From contig JABXKC010000013.1 in NCBI GenBank assembly GCA_013375495.1, positions 1 through 64,000 on the forward strand: a stretch of 64,000 nt of DNA. The letters run 5' to 3'. The position numbers were made by a program, and so were the translations under genes. The DNA is from Promethearchaeota archaeon (GTDB lineage Archaea > Asgardarchaeota > Lokiarchaeia > Sigynarchaeales > SOKP01). The notes beneath the pieces are model-generated. The model saw nothing but the letters and a program-made list of their open reading frames with translations, had not been told where the DNA came from and ran no database searches. This document shows positions 45,204-54,774 of the stretch, in pieces (the first letter of the stretch is position 1; every line of letters begins with the position of its first letter).

Positions 45204-46565
45204 ATGCTATTATTACTCCAAATTATTGTATTAATCTGTTTTATTGTTGTTATTATTGCTCTATTTAGAGAAAAGGTTGATTTTCTTTTTTATTCTATGG
45301 TTGCTATGCTTGTAGCTGCTGCGGCTACATTTTTACTATCTCCAGATGGAGTATCGACAGAGGAGCTTTTTCTATCTGTAGATTGGGAGGTAATATTTTT
45401 CTTAGTCTCTTTATTTACAATTGTAGCAATTCTAGAAGAACAGTGCATCTTTCAGGAAGTAGCAAGAAGGATTACAACGAAATTCAGTACGAACACACGA
45501 AAATTCTTCTGGGTAATTTGTCTTACATCGACTATAAGTGCTGCTTTTATCGAAGATATTTCAGTAGCTATAATATTTATACCGATGATCATTTCGACTA
45601 GCGAAAAGATGAAAATTAATCCTGCTCCAATATTATTGGGAATGACTATTTGTATTAATCTCGCGGCTACATTAACCCCCTTTGGTTCTGCCCAAAACCT
45701 CCTAATAGCAAATGAATTTAATCTTTCTTCAATCTGGTTTTTTTCGAATATGAGTATTTACTTTATTCTGGGAACCTTCCTTACACTCTTCTTATTAGAT
45801 AAATTTGTGTTAAAGAAACATATTGATGATATTTGGATTCCACACTGTAAAGAAAATGAAGAACCATTAAAACAAGAGCATTTTGAAGAGCATGAGCTCG
45901 TTATTTTAGAAGACCCAATCGAAAAAAAAGTATTCAATAGAAATATAATTGGTTTAGTTGTATTCTTTATTTTATTGATTTTGATAAACAATATTTTATT
46001 CGTTGGATTATTAAGTTTACTTCTTTTTGTTTTTATTAATCCTAGACTAAATGCTGTGGGAAAGAAGAAACCAGCTATTTCCTATTATTTAAAAAAAGTC
46101 GATTTTAAACTAATTTTCTTCTTTATTAGTCTTTTTGTATTAGTATTTTCATTTGAGAAAGCCGGAATAATAGATCTTCTAGCAATATTTGTACTTAACA
46201 TTATTCCCTCTAATCTGTTTTTAACGAGTATCTTGATCCTAGTTTTTACATCTCTTCTTTCTGGATTACTTGATAATATTCCAGTAACTGTTTTATTTCT
46301 TCCAATAATAGGTGTGTTAACGCAACCACCAGTAGAATTTGCATCTGCCCCGTTATTGATTGCATTTATATTGGGAATCAACTTAGGGGGAAATATATTA
46401 CCACAGGGATCTGCTGCCGATATGATGACATTAGAATTATCAAAAAAGTATTGTGCCGATGATCTAAATTATAGGCGGTTATTCAAAGTTGGTGGTATTT
46501 TTGCAGTTTTACACATCCTAATTGGGGTAGGTTATCTCGCAGTTATGACTTTCTTATTCTATTAA
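45204..46565 (+). CDS. Ion-transporter-superfamily permease (ArsB/NhaD-like)
   Basis: A 453-residue membrane protein with about twelve hydrophobic helices and a charged central loop (KENEEPLKQEHFEEHELV, near residue 215). The two inverted-repeat halves of the ion transporter superfamily are seen as ISAAFIEDISVAIIFIPMI and SGLLDNIPVTVLFLPII, and GGNILPQGSAADMM near the C-terminus matches the ArsB/NhaD type. The substrate may be arsenite, Na+/H+ or an organic anion; no ars regulator is nearby. ATG at 45204, 80 bases after superoxide reductase on the same strand. Confidence 0.75.
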   Translation: MLLLLQIIVLICFIVVIIALFREKVDFLFYSMVAMLVAAAATFLLSPDGVSTEELFLSVDWEVIFFLVSLFTIVAILEEQCIFQEVARRITTKFSTNTRKFFWVICLTSTISAAFIEDISVAIIFIPMIISTSEKMKINPAPILLGMTICINLAATLTPFGSAQNLLIANEFNLSSIWFFSNMSIYFILGTFLTLFLLDKFVLKKHIDDIWIPHCKENEEPLKQEHFEEHELVILEDPIEKKVFNRNIIGLVVFFILLILINNILFVGLLSLLLFVFINPRLNAVGKKKPAISYYLKKVDFKLIFFFISLFVLVFSFEKAGIIDLLAIFVLNIIPSNLFLTSILILVFTSLLSGLLDNIPVTVLFLPIIGVLTQPPVEFASAPLLIAFILGINLGGNILPQGSAADMMTLELSKKYCADDLNYRRLFKVGGIFAVLHILIGVGYLAVMTFLFY

Positions 46566-46679
46566 AAAGTAGAGCAGATAAGTTTAAAATTACTTTTTGG
46601 AAAAACATTTAAATTAGAAATTTTAATATTTTGATTAAGATATCCAATAGAATATTATAATAAATGAGATGATTTTAAT

Positions 46680-46763
46680 GGCAAAATTTACAAGAGAAAC
46701 CACAGATGGTTCTATAACTATTGACTTTAAAAGACGTGGGAGGTTGGGTGACTCAGTTTAAAG
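46680..46763 (+). pseudogene. Truncated 5' gene fragment (27 codons)
   Basis: ATG at 46680 with an upstream ATGAGATGAT ribosome-binding-like sequence and TATA-like ATATTATAAT opens MAKFTRETTDGSITIDFKRRG and then stops at TAA exactly where the inverted transporter fragment begins. It reads as the start of a real gene cut off by a rearrangement. The family is not recognised. Confidence 0.4.
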
Positions 46764-46835
46764 GATAATATTTTATCCAAATTATTAAACCAATTAAACA
46801 GATTATCCCTGGTAAAAGAGTCATGCTAATATTAG
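46757..46835 (-). pseudogene. Fragment of the GPH/MFS transporter gene
   Basis: About 79 bases here match the 3' region of the transporter gene (47836-47914) at roughly 85% by eye, including AAGGATAATATTTTATCCA and GTAAAAGAGTCATGCTAAT, in the same orientation. It corresponds to the last transmembrane segment (WIKYYPL region). No intact frame remains, so it is a decayed partial duplicate lying about 1 kb from its parent. Confidence 0.65.
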
Positions 46836-47174
46836 AACACCCTCTACATGATTCTAGATTAACATCTTAAGATATAAATATTCGAACTCAACTTTCTGAA
46901 GCAATTTTAGTTGATATTCTAGTTGTTGCATTATTATGGTCCCGTATCCTTTTCTAGGACCACCCATTACAGTTAAGACTCTCAATTTTTATCCTTACAT
47001 TTTAGAATTTGTATTAACTTAAATAATAAATATTTGACTTTCTATTTAGAGTTATTGTTGGTTCTACATAGTCTGAGTTAAGCCTACATAGTAGTAAAAA
47101 CTGAGGTTTCACAGCGTCTATCAAGATTTAAAGCAATTTGACTACTTTAAGTAAGTTAAAAAATTACTAAAAAT

Positions 47175-47735
47175 ATGAGTAAAAAAAAAGCTATTATTTT
47201 AGATAGAGATGGGGTATTAATAGAGGATAAAAATTATTCATACAAAATTGAAGATTTAGAAGTATTACCCGGAGTTATTGAGGGTTTAAAGCAATTGCAG
47301 GAGGAATTCATCTTTTTTATAGTGACCAATCAATCTGGTATAGGGAGAGGCTATTATACATTAGAAGACTTCCATAAATATAACGAGTATTTGATATCGA
47401 TATTAAATGAAAATAATATTGCAATTGAAAAAACCTTTTTCTGTCCACATGTTAAGGAGGATAACTGTGATTGTAGAAAACCGAACCCAACATTTTTAAA
47501 AAAAATAGCTGATCAATGGGATGTTGATTTGGAATCTTCTTGGATGATGGGTGATCATCCGTCTGATATACAATTTGGGATTAATAGAGGTTGTAAAACA
47601 GTCTATATGATTACAGGACATGGAAAAAAGCATTTGCAAGATTTAGAAGTAAGGGGAATAGTGCCCAACTTAGTTCACTCTAATTTTTTTGATGCTGCTA
47701 AAGAAATACTTCAAATAATATTTGAAAAGACTTAA
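47175..47735 (+). CDS. GmhB/HisB-N-type HAD phosphatase
   Basis: A 186-residue HAD enzyme resembling D-glycero-D-manno-heptose-1,7-bisphosphate 7-phosphatase. The nucleophile motif is ILDRDGVLIED (D10, D12), followed by TNQSGIGRGYYT, the zinc-binding cysteine set FFCPHVKEDNCDCRKPNP and GDHPSDIQFGI. In archaea such enzymes may serve in nucleotide-sugar or glycan synthesis; no other heptose gene is seen here, so the substrate is open. ATG at 47175 has a short leader. It converges with the transporter gene, 12 bases between stops. Confidence 0.85.
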   Translation: MSKKKAIILDRDGVLIEDKNYSYKIEDLEVLPGVIEGLKQLQEEFIFFIVTNQSGIGRGYYTLEDFHKYNEYLISILNENNIAIEKTFFCPHVKEDNCDCRKPNPTFLKKIADQWDVDLESSWMMGDHPSDIQFGINRGCKTVYMITGHGKKHLQDLEVRGIVPNLVHSNFFDAAKEILQIIFEKT

Positions 47736-47747
47736 TGATTTGATATT

Positions 47748-49244
47748 TTACAAATTACGCTTTTCTTCGTAATCTTTTTTCCTTTGTTCATGCAAAATAC
47801 GCACTTCTTTTTTCATCGTTTCTACAACCTTTCCGGTTAAAGGATAATATTTTATCCATATTAATAAACCGATTAAACATACGATTCCCGGTAGAAGAGT
47901 CATACTAATGTTAACACTTAAAGAAGCTGCAGCTAAACCATGAGTTGGTGATAATCCACCAACGGCCTCTACATATATTAAACCAAAAGCCGTCATTATT
48001 GCAGGTGGTACCGCTAAGGCTACGCTTATCATGGGTTTACTAAGTAATGGCCCGATACCAGCATAAAATCCCTCTCTCCTTTCACCAGAAATTTTCCAAT
48101 AATCATAGTCTATGGTATCTGCTCTCATAGGATTATGTTGGATAAATTCTCCTGAAAACCCTAGCATAAATATTGAAAACCCAATCGAAACAAGAATCCA
48201 ATTACCTAAGAGTCCAGCGAAAAAACTGGATAACCCCCCTATGCTTAAAGCTCCAAAATAAAATGAAATCGATGCTTTTGTTGAGTATTTTTTAGCAATT
48301 TTTAGAATGATAGGAATTGAAATAACCACGCAAATAATTGGCCCTATCCAAAAAACAAGCATGTTTAATCCTTCCATTGGTCCTAAAACCCAAGTCAAGT
48401 AGAATGGTAAACTTACCATCACTAAATTCAAGAATAATACCGAAACTCCGTCATATATTACATAAACTCTAAAAGACGGATTTTTAAAAGCTAGTTTTAT
48501 TGATTTAAATAAAGGAGTTTTATTTTCAGGAATATGTTCACTATGTTCTCGTACGTATTTTGATAAAATTAAGTAAGGAAAGATGCCAAAAATAGCGATA
48601 ATTACCACTAGCACTTGAAATTGAGCAATAGTACCTGAATTAGGATCTGCTAAGAATATAATTGGAATAATAAAGCCAATTAAAATCGCAGGTAATTGAA
48701 ATGCAGTACCGTAGAGTTGTATCTTTTCTCTTTCCCTTTGATTTAAGGTCATTTGTGGGAGCAATGCAACATACGCACACAATACGAGAGTAAACAAAGT
48801 ATCGTAAGCAATTTGGGTCACAAGATACCATACAAAAAGCCACACTTGAATTACGAGATTTGAAGTTTGCCCTCTCCACGCATCTGGTGGAAAAAACACC
48901 AAAGCAAAACATAAACTAAAAATTGGAGCCCCAAATTTAATATATGGGACATATCTTTGTACTTCGCCTTTTTTTTTATTATAGTACCGAGTGTTTCCAA
49001 TTGCATTACCAAAGATTGGGTCGTTTACTACGTTCCAAACCGCATACACAATTTGTGCAATAGTTATCCAAATTGTTATCAAACCCATCCACGCAAAATA
49101 AAAAGATTGGATTACTCCCATAACTCCTCCATAGAATGTACCTGGCATTTGAGCGAAAGCGTAGGATAACTTTTCCCTCATAGGAACAATTCCCGCATTT
49201 CTATCTTCCAAAAATTGAGCTTCCTCAGTAGCTTTATTAGGCAT
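47748..49244 (-). CDS. Sugar-cation symporter of the GPH/MFS family
   Basis: A 498-residue membrane protein with about twelve helices and the glycoside-pentoside-hexuronide family pattern: LSYAFAQMPGTFYGG at the N-terminus, VWNVVNDPIFGNAIGNTR (D-P-x-x-G motif after helix 2), RREGFYAGIGPLLSKP in the second half. Likely imports a sugar or glycoside with a cation; the substrate is unknown. ATG at 49244. A decayed fragment of its 3' end lies at 46.76 kb. Confidence 0.85.
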   Translation of the reverse strand: MPNKATEEAQFLEDRNAGIVPMREKLSYAFAQMPGTFYGGVMGVIQSFYFAWMGLITIWITIAQIVYAVWNVVNDPIFGNAIGNTRYYNKKKGEVQRYVPYIKFGAPIFSLCFALVFFPPDAWRGQTSNLVIQVWLFVWYLVTQIAYDTLFTLVLCAYVALLPQMTLNQREREKIQLYGTAFQLPAILIGFIIPIIFLADPNSGTIAQFQVLVVIIAIFGIFPYLILSKYVREHSEHIPENKTPLFKSIKLAFKNPSFRVYVIYDGVSVLFLNLVMVSLPFYLTWVLGPMEGLNMLVFWIGPIICVVISIPIILKIAKKYSTKASISFYFGALSIGGLSSFFAGLLGNWILVSIGFSIFMLGFSGEFIQHNPMRADTIDYDYWKISGERREGFYAGIGPLLSKPMISVALAVPPAIMTAFGLIYVEAVGGLSPTHGLAAASLSVNISMTLLPGIVCLIGLLIWIKYYPLTGKVVETMKKEVRILHEQRKKDYEEKRNL

Positions 49245-49366
49245 TTTATTATCCCCAAATTCGTAAAAATCCCAAATTAACTAATACATTAGAAAATATG
49301 AATCTGCATTTTAATATTGTGTAAAATATAGGTAAAAAAGAGTAATTAAATAATAAAATTTAATAT

Positions 49367-50548
49367 TTAAGCTCTATCTCGTTTGAATACACTTGGCATA
49401 GCATGTTCATATTTTTTCATCGCAAAACGTGATATGATAATACGCTGTATTTCACTTGTTCCTTCATAGATTTGATAAAGTTTTGCATCTCGGAATAATT
49501 TTTCAACAGGATATGTTCTTAGATAACCATATCCTCCATATATTTGTACTGCTTCGGTTGTTACATTCATTGCAACATCAGAGGCGAATGCTTTTGAGAT
49601 AGCGGAACTCATGTTATTATCTAATCCTTGATCTGCTTCCCAAGCTGCTTTATGAGTCAATAATCGGGCCGCTTCTATATCTTTATACATATTTGCTATT
49701 TTTTCTTGAATTACTTGATAATTCGCTATTGGCCTACCAAACGCTTCTCTTTTTTGAGCATAATCAATTGAGTATTCCATAGCCGAACGGGCACATCCTA
49801 CACAAAAAGCTCCTATTGCAGGACGGGTGTGAGCAAATGTCTGCATCCCTAAAACAAAACCTCTACCTGGTTTAGCTAGAACATTCTCTTTAGGGATTCT
49901 TACATTTTTTAGAGCTACGGCAACAGTATTGGACGATCTTTGACCAAGTTTAGGGATATGTTTTCCTAATTTTACCCCTTCCGTTTTAGTATCTACGATA
50001 AAAGCGCCTATTCCTTTATGTTTTTTTTCAGGGTCTTCCGTTGCAAATACTGTAATATAATCAGCATATCCACCATTTGTAATCCAGAATTTAGCTCCAT
50101 TTAAAATATACTCATCTCCATCTTTTTCAGCACGACATTTCATGCCAGCCACATCTGACCCCATTGTTGGTTCTGATGTTGCGAACGCGATAAGCTTAAA
50201 TTCGTTTACTAACTCTCCTAAAATTCTCTCCTTTTGCTCATCATTTCCTCCAATAACGATTGGCTCAGCACCAAGGTTATTATCGAAAATAGAGGTTGCC
50301 ATTCCAGGGCAAGCAGAAGAAATCTCTTCTACCACTAAACAAGCATCAAGTAAACCATAACCTTGTCCACCGTATTCCTTTGGTATTCCTAAATTTAGTA
50401 ATTTTTCCTCCCATGCTTTCTTTATTACTGGCATGGGGAATTCTTCAGATTCATCGTACTTTCGAGCAACGGGTAAAACCTCTCTTATGGCAAAATCTCT
50501 AGCTTTTGCCTTCAATTTTATTTGTTCTTCTGTTAATGTAAAATCCAT
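49367..50548 (-). CDS. Acyl-CoA dehydrogenase
   Basis: FAD-dependent enzyme that introduces the alpha-beta double bond into acyl-CoA. It has 393 residues with the usual three domains. Visible are FATSEPTMGSDVAGM and FWITNGG in the FAD-contacting beta domain, QKREAFGRPIANYQ, and the catalytic Glu in IYEGTSEIQRIIISR near the C-terminus. It lies four bases downstream of fprA on the same strand. That tight spacing suggests co-transcription, although an electron-transfer flavoprotein is not in the window. Used in fatty acid, butyrate or branched-chain metabolism. Confidence 0.93.
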   Translation of the reverse strand: MDFTLTEEQIKLKAKARDFAIREVLPVARKYDESEEFPMPVIKKAWEEKLLNLGIPKEYGGQGYGLLDACLVVEEISSACPGMATSIFDNNLGAEPIVIGGNDEQKERILGELVNEFKLIAFATSEPTMGSDVAGMKCRAEKDGDEYILNGAKFWITNGGYADYITVFATEDPEKKHKGIGAFIVDTKTEGVKLGKHIPKLGQRSSNTVAVALKNVRIPKENVLAKPGRGFVLGMQTFAHTRPAIGAFCVGCARSAMEYSIDYAQKREAFGRPIANYQVIQEKIANMYKDIEAARLLTHKAAWEADQGLDNNMSSAISKAFASDVAMNVTTEAVQIYGGYGYLRTYPVEKLFRDAKLYQIYEGTSEIQRIIISRFAMKKYEHAMPSVFKRDRA

Positions 50549-50552
50549 GAGT

Positions 50553-51767
50553 TTAAATCTCCATTTTTTTAACTAATTTATCCACAATTTCCTTAAAATT
50601 TAAATCACTAGGTTTTGGAACGAATTGTATCTCGATTGAATCATCCAACATCGCTATCCCAGTAGCTTCCATTTCACTGATTATAGCTCTAACCGCGCCT
50701 CTGCTCCAACCATATGAACCAAAAGCTAACCCAACTTTGTTAAGTGGTTTTAAGCCTTTCTGGTAACATAAATATTCTGCTACGGAGGGAAATAGACCTC
50801 GATTTAAAGTTGGACTTCCTATAATAATCGCTTTAGCTTTCATTGCTTCAGTCATAACATCGCTATAATCAGAAGATGTTAAATTGAACCTTTTTACAGG
50901 AATTCCCCTACGCCAAATCTCGTGGTACAATTCTTTCGCAATCTTGGTTGTGCTTTCCCACATGCTGTCGTAGATAATCACAGCAGATTTTTCTTCAATT
51001 TCTCCGGTTGACCATTTTGTATAAGCCTCTATGATTTCAGGGATATACTTTCTCCAACACACCCCATGTGATGGACAAATGAGATCTATCGGTAAAGCTC
51101 CAACGACGGGGAGTGTCTTAGCAATTAAGCTAGATAAATGAAGCAAAATGTTTGCATAGTATTTTTCTGCTTCCCAAATTATTTCTGAAAAGTTACTTTC
51201 ATCATCCCAGTGTTTTGATGCGGCAAAATGTTGACCGAAAGCATCATTAGAAAATAATATATTTTTTCCGTTTTCATTAACCATAAAAGAAACCATCGAA
51301 TCAGGCCAATGGATCATCGGAATAGGAACGAAAGTAAAAGTTTTACCATTTCCAATGTCTAAAGTATCACCGTTTTTTACTGCTCGTATTTTTTCAAAAA
51401 TATTTTTATCTACTTCTTCATGATAATGTTGTTCTAAAATTTCAACCCCCTTTGTGGAGGCAATAATCTCAGCATTTGGCAAATAACCCAATATTAACGG
51501 AAACGAACCCGAATGATCTGGTTCGATATGGTTCATAATTAGATAATCAATATCTTTTAAATCACATACCGCTTGAATGTTTTCTAAATAATACTTGAAG
51601 TACTGTCTTTTTACCGTATCAATTAATATTGTTTTATCTCCACTTTTTACAATATATGCATTATAAGAAGAACCCTTATGAGTCGAATACCCATGAAAAT
51701 TCCTTACTTCCCAGTCTACATATCCAACATAGTATACATCTTTTAATAGTTCTAAGCTTGACATCAT
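50553..51767 (-). CDS. fprA: A-type flavoprotein FprA (O2/NO reductase)
   Basis: Flavodiiron protein of 404 residues. The metallo-beta-lactamase-like domain has H80-x-E82-x-D84-H85 (NHIEPDHSG), His in IPMIHWPDSM, Asp in FSNDAFGQH and His in CPSHGVCW. The flavodoxin domain (about 255-400) binds FMN (YDSMWESTTKIA, SPTLNRGLFP). It reduces O2 to water or NO to N2O using rubredoxin or F420H2. A rubredoxin remnant lies directly upstream in the same orientation, and an intact rubredoxin is 3.5 kb away. AAAAGGGAG precedes ATG 51767. Confidence 0.93.
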   Translation of the reverse strand: MMSSLELLKDVYYVGYVDWEVRNFHGYSTHKGSSYNAYIVKSGDKTILIDTVKRQYFKYYLENIQAVCDLKDIDYLIMNHIEPDHSGSFPLILGYLPNAEIIASTKGVEILEQHYHEEVDKNIFEKIRAVKNGDTLDIGNGKTFTFVPIPMIHWPDSMVSFMVNENGKNILFSNDAFGQHFAASKHWDDESNFSEIIWEAEKYYANILLHLSSLIAKTLPVVGALPIDLICPSHGVCWRKYIPEIIEAYTKWSTGEIEEKSAVIIYDSMWESTTKIAKELYHEIWRRGIPVKRFNLTSSDYSDVMTEAMKAKAIIIGSPTLNRGLFPSVAEYLCYQKGLKPLNKVGLAFGSYGWSRGAVRAIISEMEATGIAMLDDSIEIQFVPKPSDLNFKEIVDKLVKKMEI

Positions 51768-51949
51768 CTTCTCCCTTTTAATAATTAATAGAATATTGTT
51801 AATTAAGTTATTAGAACTTTAAGTTATTTTAAAGTTAATTTATATATCCTATAAATTTTTATCAACTAATCAAGTCTAAAATTAGGCCTTTCTTTAAATT
51901 TCACATAAAAAGGAAGAAAAAAATAAATTAATATTAATTAAGGTGATTT

Positions 51950-52020
51950 TTAAATTTGTGTAAAGAAACTCTTATCAACTACGCAGACTGGGCATACCCA
52001 ATCATCAGGGAGATCTTCGA
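51950..52020 (-). pseudogene. Rubredoxin 3' fragment
   Basis: The last 23 codons of a rubredoxin, [12 protein letters not shown] then [10 protein letters not shown] and TAA, without any 5' half. Aligned by eye with the intact rubredoxin at 55258-55328, only about five of 71 bases differ, and one change replaces the conserved Gly after the last Cys with Val. Homology stops abruptly at 52020. It lies about 180 bases upstream of fprA in the same orientation, so fprA may once have had rubredoxin as operon partner. Confidence 0.8.
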
Positions 52021-52054
52021 CAATTTAATATTTGTCTTGTGGTCTTAAATTCTT

Positions 52055-52111
52055 AAGTATCCTTAGAAGTATTAAACCTAAGGCATTTAGGCCTAAAACT
52101 TCTAGATACTT
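52055..52111 (-). terminator. Long hairpin just after the NosD-like gene
   Basis: AAGTATC + TAGAAGT (52055-52061, 52064-52070) pairs with ACTTCTA + GATACTT (52098-52104, 52105-52111), giving a 14-bp stem with a small bulge. An inner CCTAA/TTAGG stem adds to it. It begins five bases after the NosD stop. It may end that transcript or protect its 3' end; it may equally mark the border of an inserted segment. Confidence 0.45.
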
Positions 52112-52116
52112 TTAAC

Positions 52117-54774
52117 CTAATCCACAAGTATTGATTCGACAGAGTCAAACTTTCTATGGATTAAAATTATTCCAAAACTACTTAAGATCAAGACAATTAT
52201 GAAAAATCCTCCAAATGGAATCGATATCGGGAGATTAATTATTGGCTTAGATACTGAAACTAAAATGTGCTCGTAGATGATAGTTCCATTAGCATACTTA
52301 AATTGTAATATGGATTGTACTCCCGTCTCATTATCGAATGAATAGAAAAAAGTGATAATTTCACCATTTGCCATAGAGATTGAGATTACAGATGTTCCTG
52401 TAACATTTACATATGAGCTCGGGGGTATTTCAAACTGAGAAAAATATTCAAAGGGAGGGGTGGGGCAAAAATATGAAAGTAAGTTCAAACCAAACGCATG
52501 CTTTGGGACAAGTCCCGAAGAGTTTTCCAAGTCTGGTTCTGGTGAAAAAGAACCGAGTGTCCAATTCCATATATCTAGGGTGATATTCCAATAACCCTTC
52601 CCATATGGTTCGTGTTCCATTTTATAGGTTAGGCTAGTTATGTTTTTAATTGTAAACTTCATTCTTGCGTCTAAATAACTCGTACTTTTAGGGATATTAA
52701 ACGGGTTTATATTAAATTTAGTAGCCAAATCAGTGATCTTAGTGATCTTCCAAATTATTTCGGCCCCAACTTCAAATCCAAGGAAATATATGGGAAGTTC
52801 GGTGACAACCTTAATACAGTTTGAATATGTGTAGCCCGATTCATTATACGCCGCAACGATAAAGTAATAATCATCGTTATTGTGAATATATATTTGATAA
52901 TTTAAAAGGGTAGAATTGTCTAATAGAATGGTTAAATTCTCATCTATTTCCGTAATGAAACGATTGGAGATGAAAAGAGAATAATTATCTGCTCCAATTG
53001 ACTTACTCCATGTTAAATTGAAACAACCATCTAGGTCAGGGTCACCCGCATCTGTTAAAAGTAAGGATGGATAAGGATTAGCTTCAGAAGTCTTATTAAT
53101 GATTAGTTCGGAAGAATTATAATAACCTTTAGTATCATTTGCGTGAAACCTTATTGTTATTAGGTCATACGAAAGGGCAGACCATGCTTGAGTATCTATT
53201 GTGTCATTCTCTGTAATAATGAATTTTTTCGGCTCATTATTAATGGTATACCACACTAAGTCTAAATTATCTTCAATAATTCGTATATTGAAATTAGGTG
53301 GATTATATCCAAAAATACTTCCATTAGTAGGATAGTTTATTATTATTATAGGTGGTTTATCCTCGCCATCATTCCAAATTGGATAACGATCAACTCCTTC
53401 TGCTGAGCCGCTAATATTATAGGGTATATCACCAATTCCATCATCATTGTTATCATTTCCATTATAGTCATCCCAATAATTTCCAATTGTTCCATTGTCC
53501 CATCGATTATCATTACCATGGTCATCTAGGGCATTAACATTGTTCTTTAAAAAATTGTTTAAAAATATTGAATTATTCTCACTAGCCCATAGAAATAATC
53601 CACCTTCTGAATTATTATTCATAGTATTACCAAAAATAACACTATTATCACAGTTGCTAATTAGAATTCCGTAATCTCTATTGAAATTCGTTTTACATTC
53701 AAAAATCTTGTTATGATCCCCAAATTCTATATTAAATCCATACATTTTATTATAAGTAGAGGTAACATTTCGAATTGTACAATTAGTACTAAGAATAAGT
53801 GAAATTCCTGTTGAACCATTTGAAAAATCTAAATTAGATATCATTGAATCTCGGCAATAAACTAGTATAATCTGTCCAGCATTGCTAAAATTATTTGAAC
53901 TCAAACCCACCTCATTTTCATAATAATAAAGGGGTTTGTCATTTATTAAATTAGAAGTATCAATATAATTATTGTGAGAGTCAGTATAAAATCCGCAGTA
54001 ATTCATGGAATTTTCCATAAAATCATTAAAATAGGAATTATATAATCTTATTCCAAAAAGAGAATTATTAAACAACGAATTATTTGAGATTGTGAAATTA
54101 TTACATCCTATTAAACATATACCATCTTGACCATTTACATTGATATTGTTACCTGTAATATTATTAAATTTCTCTTCCGCAAGTATAACACCATGTTGTA
54201 AATTATTTGATATCAAATTCTCATATAGGGTATTATTATACCCTGAAGCTATATATGACCCATGAATAAAATTGAATTCCAAAAGATTTCCAGATATTAG
54301 AGTTGTATTACTATCTTCCATAACAATTCCATTTAAATTATTCGAACAGGTATTATTAATTAGTTTGCCATTTAGAACATTCTGAAGTTTAATACCAGCA
54401 TCCCCTCGCCAAGAACCTTCTGTTCCTGAATTATGAAAAATACTATTTCTAATCTCAAAATAGACATCAGAATGGTTTATATATAAACAATTACCAAATC
54501 TTTGCCCATCAATCGATACATTCTCAATTATATAGGGGTTGTTAATCGTGCCATTGCCATAGCACCATATTTCCGATGATGCGAGAGATACCCAATTATC
54601 ATTTCCATCTATTACAATAGGAGATATTAAAAAAATAGAATTTTTTGGGACATAATCAGTAAAATCTGCTCCATTTTGATTTAGATTCGTTTTAAAATTT
54701 AAAATACAGAAACAATCAAGAAAGAATATAAAACCACTGAGAATAATTATGATTTTTTTTGTTTTATTATTCAT
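52117..54774 (-). CDS. NosD-like parallel beta-helix surface protein
   Basis: An 885-residue extracytoplasmic protein. An N-terminal signal/anchor helix (residues 7-26) is followed by a long series of right-handed beta-helix repeats (about 85-430; units such as NTLYENLISNNLQHGVIL) of the NosD/CASH type. Then comes the GNYWDDYNG...DGIGDIPYNI motif, a fibronectin-like region (about 480-660), a further beta domain, and a C-terminal transmembrane helix (about 850-872) with a short cytoplasmic tail. Likely a cell-surface adhesin or polysaccharide-binding protein. Many Asn glycosylation sites. It lies between two copies of the rubredoxin 3' end, which suggests insertion or duplication. Confidence 0.85.
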   Translation of the reverse strand: MNNKTKKIIIILSGFIFFLDCFCILNFKTNLNQNGADFTDYVPKNSIFLISPIVIDGNDNWVSLASSEIWCYGNGTINNPYIIENVSIDGQRFGNCLYINHSDVYFEIRNSIFHNSGTEGSWRGDAGIKLQNVLNGKLINNTCSNNLNGIVMEDSNTTLISGNLLEFNFIHGSYIASGYNNTLYENLISNNLQHGVILAEEKFNNITGNNINVNGQDGICLIGCNNFTISNNSLFNNSLFGIRLYNSYFNDFMENSMNYCGFYTDSHNNYIDTSNLINDKPLYYYENEVGLSSNNFSNAGQIILVYCRDSMISNLDFSNGSTGISLILSTNCTIRNVTSTYNKMYGFNIEFGDHNKIFECKTNFNRDYGILISNCDNSVIFGNTMNNNSEGGLFLWASENNSIFLNNFLKNNVNALDDHGNDNRWDNGTIGNYWDDYNGNDNNDDGIGDIPYNISGSAEGVDRYPIWNDGEDKPPIIIINYPTNGSIFGYNPPNFNIRIIEDNLDLVWYTINNEPKKFIITENDTIDTQAWSALSYDLITIRFHANDTKGYYNSSELIINKTSEANPYPSLLLTDAGDPDLDGCFNLTWSKSIGADNYSLFISNRFITEIDENLTILLDNSTLLNYQIYIHNNDDYYFIVAAYNESGYTYSNCIKVVTELPIYFLGFEVGAEIIWKITKITDLATKFNINPFNIPKSTSYLDARMKFTIKNITSLTYKMEHEPYGKGYWNITLDIWNWTLGSFSPEPDLENSSGLVPKHAFGLNLLSYFCPTPPFEYFSQFEIPPSSYVNVTGTSVISISMANGEIITFFYSFDNETGVQSILQFKYANGTIIYEHILVSVSKPIINLPISIPFGGFFIIVLILSSFGIILIHRKFDSVESILVD

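Larger units (their letters stand above)
46566..47174. other. Intergenic region with gene remnants
   Basis: A 600-base gap holding a 27-codon ORF (46680-46763), a truncated copy of the transporter gene at 47.7 kb (46757-46835), and a hairpin TGGTCC/GGACCA (46937-46962). The remainder is AT-rich with no coding signal. It looks like a scar of past rearrangement. Confidence 0.5.
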
